Of a stretch of 64,000 nucleotides of DNA, positions 60,284 to 64,000 are shown in pieces (the stretch's first letter is position 1; every line of letters begins with the position of its first letter). Both the position numbers and the translations under genes were made by a program. Source of the DNA: Clostridiales bacterium (GTDB lineage Bacteria > Bacillota > Clostridia > Christensenellales > Borkfalkiaceae); the NCBI GenBank assembly GCA_015055725.1, contig SVHO01000001.1, forward strand, positions 1 to 64,000. Direction: 5' to 3'. The notes below the pieces were generated by a model. That model saw only the letters and a program-made list of their open reading frames with translations, made no database searches and was not told the DNA's origin.

Positions 60284-60529
60284 TTGCGTGACGATATTTT
60301 AGAAAGGATAGTAAAGGAAGCAGAATATATAATTTTAACAGGCGCAACCGTTAGAAAAACGGCAAAAGTTTTTCATTTTTCTAAATCAACCGTTCATAAA
60401 GACGTTGCAGAACGGCTTAAAATTATAGATAAAGAGACGTATAAAAAAGTTAAAAAGGTGCTAGAAAAAAACCTTTCGGAACGGCATTTGCGCGGTGGAG
60501 AAGCAACGCGTAAAAAATATTTAAGATAA
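60284..60529 (+). CDS. spoIIID: Sporulation transcriptional regulator SpoIIID
   Basis: 81 residues. TTG 60284 is chosen as start because GGGGG lies 8 bases upstream and MRDDILERIVKEAEYIILTG then fits the family. The helix-turn-helix ATVRKTAKVFHFSKSTVHKDVAERL and the very conserved SERHLRGGEATRKKYL tail identify SpoIIID, which tunes sigma-E genes and activates sigma-K functions in the mother cell. Two CATAAT boxes upstream may belong to a sigma-E promoter, weak evidence. Confidence 0.95.
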   Translation: MRDDILERIVKEAEYIILTGATVRKTAKVFHFSKSTVHKDVAERLKIIDKETYKKVKKVLEKNLSERHLRGGEATRKKYLR

Positions 60530-60566
60530 AAAGTGACGGTTATATAAAATTAGCCGTCACTTTCAC
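60529..60566 (+). terminator. Probable terminator after spoIIID
   Basis: AAAGTGACGG with CCGTCACTTT (about 60529-60563); the T-run after it is short, so termination strength is uncertain. Confidence 0.6.
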
Positions 60567-60578
60567 CCTGTTAAACGA

Positions 60579-60607
60579 TTGACAAAATTCAAAGTATATT
60601 GTAAAAT
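60579..60607 (+). promoter_or_regulatory. Sigma-A promoter of the unidentified leader
   Basis: TTGACA (60579-60584), a 17-base spacer, TAAAAT (60602-60607). Predicted start near 60614. Confidence 0.85.
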
Positions 60608-60613
60608 AAAATT

Positions 60614-60740
60614 GTAAATACCTAAACTAAAAGGTTCGCCTGATGGCAAAGGGATTGTTTTTTCGGATTAAGCAAGGCAAAAGCCTTGATAAATCACGTT
60701 CCGCCCTTACCTTATAGTTTGGTAAGGGCGTTTATTTTTT
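60614..60740 (+). ncRNA. Structured leader or small RNA of unknown class ending in a terminator
   Basis: About 127 nt from promoter to terminator. It contains GCCTGATGGC-type small pairing near 60638, a perfect CAAGGC/GCCTTG hairpin (60673-60688, AAAA loop) and the terminator stem below. A possible 24-codon frame (ATG 60643 to TAG 60715) ends inside the terminator loop. An ABC binding-protein/permease operon follows, so this may be a riboswitch or attenuator. It matches none of the riboswitch consensus strings I know (TPP, FMN, SAM, M-box, preQ1, fluoride). Confidence 0.6.
60702..60740 (+). terminator. Terminator of the 60.6-kb leader
   Basis: CGCCCTTACC (60702-60711) with GGTAAGGGCG (60721-60730), then a T-run. 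Confidence 0.93.
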
Positions 60741-60863
60741 TAAGGCTTATAAACTACGCAATACTGCGTTTCTGCTTAGCCTTTTGGCCTAAATAACCAA
60801 AAAGGTTAATTTAGTCAAAAAACCTTCGCGAGCCTTGTCTTGCTTGTTTCTAATCCTTAAAAA
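60737..60863 (+). repeat. Hairpin repeat element, copy G
   Basis: 127 bp. Outer stem TTTTTAAGG (60737-60745) with CCTTAAAAA, again starting in the T-run of a terminator. P2 is GCAATAC with GTCTTGC (one mismatch at the same place as copy E). The inner hairpin is much altered but still paired: CTAAATAACC with GGTTAATTTAG. It lies between the leader terminator and the ABC operon. Confidence 0.78.
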
Positions 60864-60911
60864 TTCGTCCAATAAAAAAATAGGTAACGTGTTTACCGCA
60901 TAGGAGTTAAT

Positions 60912-61913
60912 ATGAAAAAATTTATAACTTTTGTTTTATGTTTACTTTTATCGTTTTCGTGCTTTTCTTTTTCCGCGTGTAGTGACGACGGGAATAAAGG
61001 TTTAACCTTTTACGCGCCAGACGGCGCGCCTGCTCTTGCAATAGCAAAATTGATTAACGATAATGAAGATTTTGGTATTGGCAAAGAAATAGACTATAAA
61101 GTGGTTGCGTCAAGTGATATCGGAACGACAATGGCTACGGGAAAAGGGGACTTTATCGTTATGCCAGTCAATTTGGCATCAAAACTTTATAAGGCAAACG
61201 CTAAGTCGCCTTACGTTATGACCGCGGTTATTACGCACGGCAATTTATATTTAATGAGTAGCGACGGAACGAACTCTCTTGAAGGGTTGAAAGGTAAAGT
61301 AGTTGGCGTGATAGGGCAAGGGTTAGTTCCCGATTTAACGCTTAAAGCAATTTTTGCTGATAATAATCTTATATCGGACGTGGTTGTCGGCGACACTCCA
61401 ACTGCAAATAAAATCACATTGCGTTATTTTGAGAAAGCACCCGAAATGATACCTATACTTAAGCAAGGGGGAATAAGCGTTGGTTTACTGCCCGAACCCG
61501 CTGCCACTAATTTAATAAGGGTTGCTGATAATAGAACGTGGACGAGAGTGGACGTTCAGCAACTTTACGATAACGTTAATTGCGCTTATCCGCAAGCAGT
61601 TTTAATGGTTAAAAAGAGCGTGTACGACAAGTATAAAAATAATATCGACCAAATGCAAAACGTTTTTGAACAAAACGTTGCTTGGGTAAAAAATAATACA
61701 GAAAGCGCGGTTAATGCGGTAAATTCAAAACTTAAAGAAGGCTTAACGCCAAGTTTGGTTGCGAACGTTATAACCCCAACCGTAGTTGATAATTGCAAAA
61801 TTTATTATCAAAGTTCTCTTCAAGCTAAAGCAAGCGTTAAAAGTTATATAGATAAAATAATTGCGGTGATGGCACAATCTGCCGTAGCTGTAAACGACGA
61901 TTTTTTCGCATAG
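60912..61913 (+). CDS. ABC transporter substrate-binding lipoprotein (SsuA/NMT1-like)
   Basis: 333 residues. Lipoprotein signal: MKKFITFVLCLLLSFSCFSF, with lipobox SFSAC ending at Cys 22. The mature part has the two-lobe periplasmic-binding fold of the nitrate/sulfonate/thiamine-precursor class (FYAPDGAPALAIAKL; GKGDFIVMPVNLASKLY; LKGKVVGVIGQG; VGLLPEPAATNLI). Substrate unknown. AGGAG precedes the ATG. The permease follows after 5 bases, but no ATPase gene is seen. Confidence 0.88.
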   Translation: MKKFITFVLCLLLSFSCFSFSACSDDGNKGLTFYAPDGAPALAIAKLINDNEDFGIGKEIDYKVVASSDIGTTMATGKGDFIVMPVNLASKLYKANAKSPYVMTAVITHGNLYLMSSDGTNSLEGLKGKVVGVIGQGLVPDLTLKAIFADNNLISDVVVGDTPTANKITLRYFEKAPEMIPILKQGGISVGLLPEPAATNLIRVADNRTWTRVDVQQLYDNVNCAYPQAVLMVKKSVYDKYKNNIDQMQNVFEQNVAWVKNNTESAVNAVNSKLKEGLTPSLVANVITPTVVDNCKIYYQSSLQAKASVKSYIDKIIAVMAQSAVAVNDDFFA

Positions 61914-61918
61914 AATAA

Positions 61919-62677
61919 ATGAAAAATAAAATAGGTAAGGTTTTAAACTTAATATTGCCCGTGATTGTTATAGTTTCAATTTTTATCGTTTGGGCAAGCG
62001 CGTCAAATAATATTGACAATCAATATATTCTTCCGTCTGTAAAAGCAACGGCAGAAGAATTTTTCGCGCTGTTTAAAAGTGGGGAATTTTGCCTTTCTTT
62101 TCTTAAAACTTTAGGGCGCGCGTTGACTGCTTTTGTGTTATCTTTCGTTATTTCTTTCGCACTTTCAATTTTATCGGCAAAGATAAAACACGTGCATTCT
62201 GCAATTTTGCCCGTTATAAGTGTTATGCGTGCATTACCAACTATTGCCGTAGTTTTGTTGTTGCTTCTTTGGACTAATTCGTTCGTTGCGCCCGTTATCG
62301 TCACTCTACTCGTTGTTTTGCCAACGTGTTATACAAACCTTGAAAACGCATTTTGGTCGCTTGATAAAACGATTGCCGAAGCAGGAAGAGTTGACGGCGC
62401 AAACGAAATGCAAGTTTTTTTGAAGGTTGAATTGCCTATGATAGCAAATAATCTTTTAAGCACGATTGGTAGTGGGATATCGCTTAGTTTTAAGTTGATG
62501 GTTGCAGCGGAAGTGTTATCACAAACTGCAACTTCAATCGGCTATATGCTAAACACTTCAAAAGTATACTTTGAAACGGCAAAGATGATGGCTTTGGTTT
62601 TGTCTGCGGTTATCTTTGGCGTATTGATAGAGTGGCTTTTTAACAAGTTAGCAAAAAAGGCTAGCAGTTGGAAATAA
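61919..62677 (+). CDS. ABC transporter permease (SsuC-like)
   Basis: 252 residues. Six helices and the EAA loop AEAGRVDGANEMQVFLKVELP that contacts the ATPase. In the BPD_transp_1 family. No SD of strength is visible, so coupling with the binding-protein gene is likely. The terminator right after it ends the operon, so the ATPase must be encoded elsewhere or shared. Confidence 0.9.
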   Translation: MKNKIGKVLNLILPVIVIVSIFIVWASASNNIDNQYILPSVKATAEEFFALFKSGEFCLSFLKTLGRALTAFVLSFVISFALSILSAKIKHVHSAILPVISVMRALPTIAVVLLLLLWTNSFVAPVIVTLLVVLPTCYTNLENAFWSLDKTIAEAGRVDGANEMQVFLKVELPMIANNLLSTIGSGISLSFKLMVAAEVLSQTATSIGYMLNTSKVYFETAKMMALVLSAVIFGVLIEWLFNKLAKKASSWK

Positions 62678-62686
62678 AGGCATAAA

Positions 62687-62716
62687 AAACCGCAAGCGTT
62701 TTGCTTGCGGTTTAAT
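62687..62716. terminator. Bidirectional terminator between the permease gene and apbE
   Basis: AAACCGCAAGC (62687-62697) with GCTTGCGGTTT (62703-62713). Confidence 0.88.
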
Positions 62717-63787
62717 TTATATTTTGACAACTGAATAATCGGCGTCACGCAGGGTAAAGTCAATATCCTGCGTTTTATTCGTTATTAAAAGTTTATCGTT
62801 TCCGTTATCAAAAACCAGGTAAACTGAGCAGTTAGGATAAGTTTGTATAATTGCGTTTATTTTTTCTATAAGTGGTGAGTTAGGCTCGTTTTTTTGGTGG
62901 GGAAGTAAGCACAACGCGGTGGTTAGAGCGTCGCTTATTGCACCGTCAACACCTATTATAGTTGCACTTGCAACGCCCGTGTTTGTGGGCGTACCCGTAA
63001 AAGGATTTATTAAGTGACAATATCTTTTTCCGTCAATACCAACGTGATATTTTTCGTAATCACCGCTCGTTGAAAGGTCAACGAAGTTATAGTTAGAACA
63101 ATTCACCGTGAATAAAACTTCGGTGGTTGCTCTTGGGTGGCGAACGCCTAAACTTTTGCTGTTTAAGAGAGATAGACTGCTTCCGCCAACGCTTATATAA
63201 CCTTTTTTATAGCCGTTCTCTCTTAAAATGTTTTTCGCAAGCGTTGATGCGTATCCTTTAACGATACCGCCTAAATCTAATTGAACGTTTTCAGTTTTTG
63301 TCACGGTTTTTTGTTGTTCGTTAAGCACTATTGAGTTAAAATTAACGTTTGGCAACAACGTGGAAATTTGCTCGCTAGAGGGTGGATTAAATTGCGGGGT
63401 GAACTGATACGGGCTAAACCCCCATAATTTAACCAAAGGATAAACGGTGGGGTCAAAAAACCCGTCCGTCAAAGCGTGCGCCGTTTTGGCAAGAAGCATA
63501 ACGTTAAGCGCGTGGTCTGAAAGCGCAAGGGTTGAGCCAACGCTTGCAGAGTTAAAGGACTTTGAAAAAGAAGAGTTTGAATCCAAAGCGAACTCTTTTT
63601 CAAGGTCTGAAAACAAGGTGCGAATTTGGTTTTCAACCGCACGGCTTAAGGGCTTTTCTTGCCCGGCTATTATAACTTCCGTGTTAAAAGCCCAAAAAGA
63701 AAGGGGCTGTGCTTTTTCCGTGCAACCAAAAAAGCAAACGCAAAATAAAAAAGCTAAAAGCAAACAAAATTTTTTAATCAATCTCAT
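62717..63787 (-). CDS. apbE: FAD:protein FMN transferase ApbE, lipoprotein
   Basis: 356 residues. It covalently attaches FMN to Thr/Ser of extracytoplasmic or membrane proteins (Rnf, Nqr, other flavoproteins). Signal MRLIKKFCLLLAFLFCVCFFGC with a lipobox Cys near 22. Family blocks: LDLGGIVKGYASTLAKNIL, GGSSLSL, HLINPFTGTP and DGAISDALTTALCLLP. The terminator faces the permease gene; its flavinylated target is not in this window. Confidence 0.92.
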   Translation of the reverse strand: MRLIKKFCLLLAFLFCVCFFGCTEKAQPLSFWAFNTEVIIAGQEKPLSRAVENQIRTLFSDLEKEFALDSNSSFSKSFNSASVGSTLALSDHALNVMLLAKTAHALTDGFFDPTVYPLVKLWGFSPYQFTPQFNPPSSEQISTLLPNVNFNSIVLNEQQKTVTKTENVQLDLGGIVKGYASTLAKNILRENGYKKGYISVGGSSLSLLNSKSLGVRHPRATTEVLFTVNCSNYNFVDLSTSGDYEKYHVGIDGKRYCHLINPFTGTPTNTGVASATIIGVDGAISDALTTALCLLPHQKNEPNSPLIEKINAIIQTYPNCSVYLVFDNGNDKLLITNKTQDIDFTLRDADYSVVKI

Positions 63788-63861
63788 ATTAATCTAAATA
63801 ATTTTGATAGTTATATTTTAAATATATTATACATAAAAATCTTTTAAAAATCAAATTTATA

Positions 63862-63890
63862 TTGACAAAGTGCGGTGGCTTTGGTAAAAT
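63862..63890 (+). promoter_or_regulatory. Sigma-A promoter of the right-edge gene
   Basis: TTGACA (63862-63867), a 17-base spacer, TAAAAT (63885-63890). Confidence 0.8.
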
Positions 63891-63923
63891 AATAAGCGAA
63901 TTTTGTTTGATAGGGAGATAGCC

Positions 63924-64000
63924 GTGCCAAAGTATAAAATAGCAGACGTGGTGTTTGAAGTTAAGCCCATTTATCGCTATACAGTTAATCTTTGTAAAGC
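63924..64000 (+). CDS. Start of a gene truncated by the window edge
   Basis: GTG 63924 with GGGAG 6 bases upstream and a good promoter. The visible residues are PKYKIADVVFEVKPIYRYT and a few more. Too little to name; the pattern is not one I recognise with confidence. Confidence 0.6.
   Translation, partial: MPKYKIADVVFEVKPIYRYTVNLCK

Noticed and set aside
60643-60717. 24-codon frame in the 60.6-kb leader as an independent gene
   Set aside because: No strong SD, and it ends inside the terminator loop; kept only as a possible regulatory frame within the leader.
60614-60740. TPP, SAM, FMN or preQ1 riboswitch upstream of the binding-protein gene
   Set aside because: None of the conserved strings of these classes (for example CTGAGA for TPP) is present.
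1-64000. tRNA or rRNA genes
   Set aside because: No cloverleaf with a GGTTCGAATCC-type T-arm and no rRNA signature strings were found by eye.

Overview
This window reads as a chromosome segment of a low-GC, endospore-forming Bacillota, most likely an uncultured member of class Clostridia. The taxonomic signs are the sporulation genes spread along it (yqfC, yqfD, ylbJ, spoIIGA, sigE, sigG, a ylmC/ymxH-type gene, spoIIID), the era/yqzL/recO neighbourhood, pyruvate phosphate dikinase, a HisZ/short-HisG pair and an M-box upstream of mgtE. I cannot name a genus from the sequence. Nearly all genes lie on the + strand, are tightly packed and use AGGAG-type ribosome sites. No rRNA, tRNA, CRISPR array or transposase was seen.

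Layout. 1-5.7 kb: the 3' end of proS, a hairpin-repeat cluster, a membrane protein, mnmE, a LysR-type regulator, uppP and mscL. 5.7-7.9 kb (- strand): mgtE behind an M-box magnesium riboswitch, then a PH-like membrane protein. 8-10.2 kb: an aconitase-family hydratase. 10.3-15.3 kb: yqfC-yqfD-pgpH(short)-ybeY-era-yqzL-recO. 15.5-18.1 kb: ppdK. 18.1-21.4 kb: an AT-rich island flanked by a 43-bp direct repeat of the ppdK terminator. It carries a DnaB/RecA-fold ATPase, a WYL regulator, a PD-(D/E)XK nuclease-like protein and two very small genes. 21.5-32.5 kb: housekeeping (alr, rsmD, coaD, rarA, tex, lepA, hemW) with ylbJ and a glycerophosphodiesterase on the - strand. 32.6-35.5 kb: spoIIGA-sigE-sigG-ylmC. 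35.6-41.8 kb: an EF-G-like paralogue, a PfkB kinase, a YihY protein and a two-gene ABC exporter. 41.9-50.3 kb: an eight-gene aromatic operon (aroF, tyrA, aroB, aroA, aroC, pheA, an aroE-aroK fusion, aroQ). 50.4-60.2 kb: a TrpR-like regulator followed by a complete histidine operon and a PAP2 phosphatase. 60.3-64 kb: spoIIID, an unidentified terminated leader, an ABC binding protein and permease without an ATPase, and apbE (- strand).

The most striking signals are regulatory or non-coding. (1) The aromatic operon has a textbook ribosome-mediated attenuator: a consensus promoter, a 19-codon leader peptide with 5 Phe and 3 Tyr, and mutually exclusive antiterminator and terminator stems. (2) A family of roughly 120-128 bp hairpin elements recurs at five places. 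Its paired arms differ between copies yet stay complementary, which suggests selection on a folded RNA or single-stranded DNA. Two copies sit between a leader terminator and the first structural gene. (3) The 3.26-kb island looks like a recently acquired, possibly defence-related cassette with its own palindromic operator present near both ends. (4) A promoter-plus-terminator leader of unknown class precedes the ABC operon at 60.6 kb.

All calls come from reading the sequence and recalled family knowledge. No database search, fold prediction or phylogeny was run.
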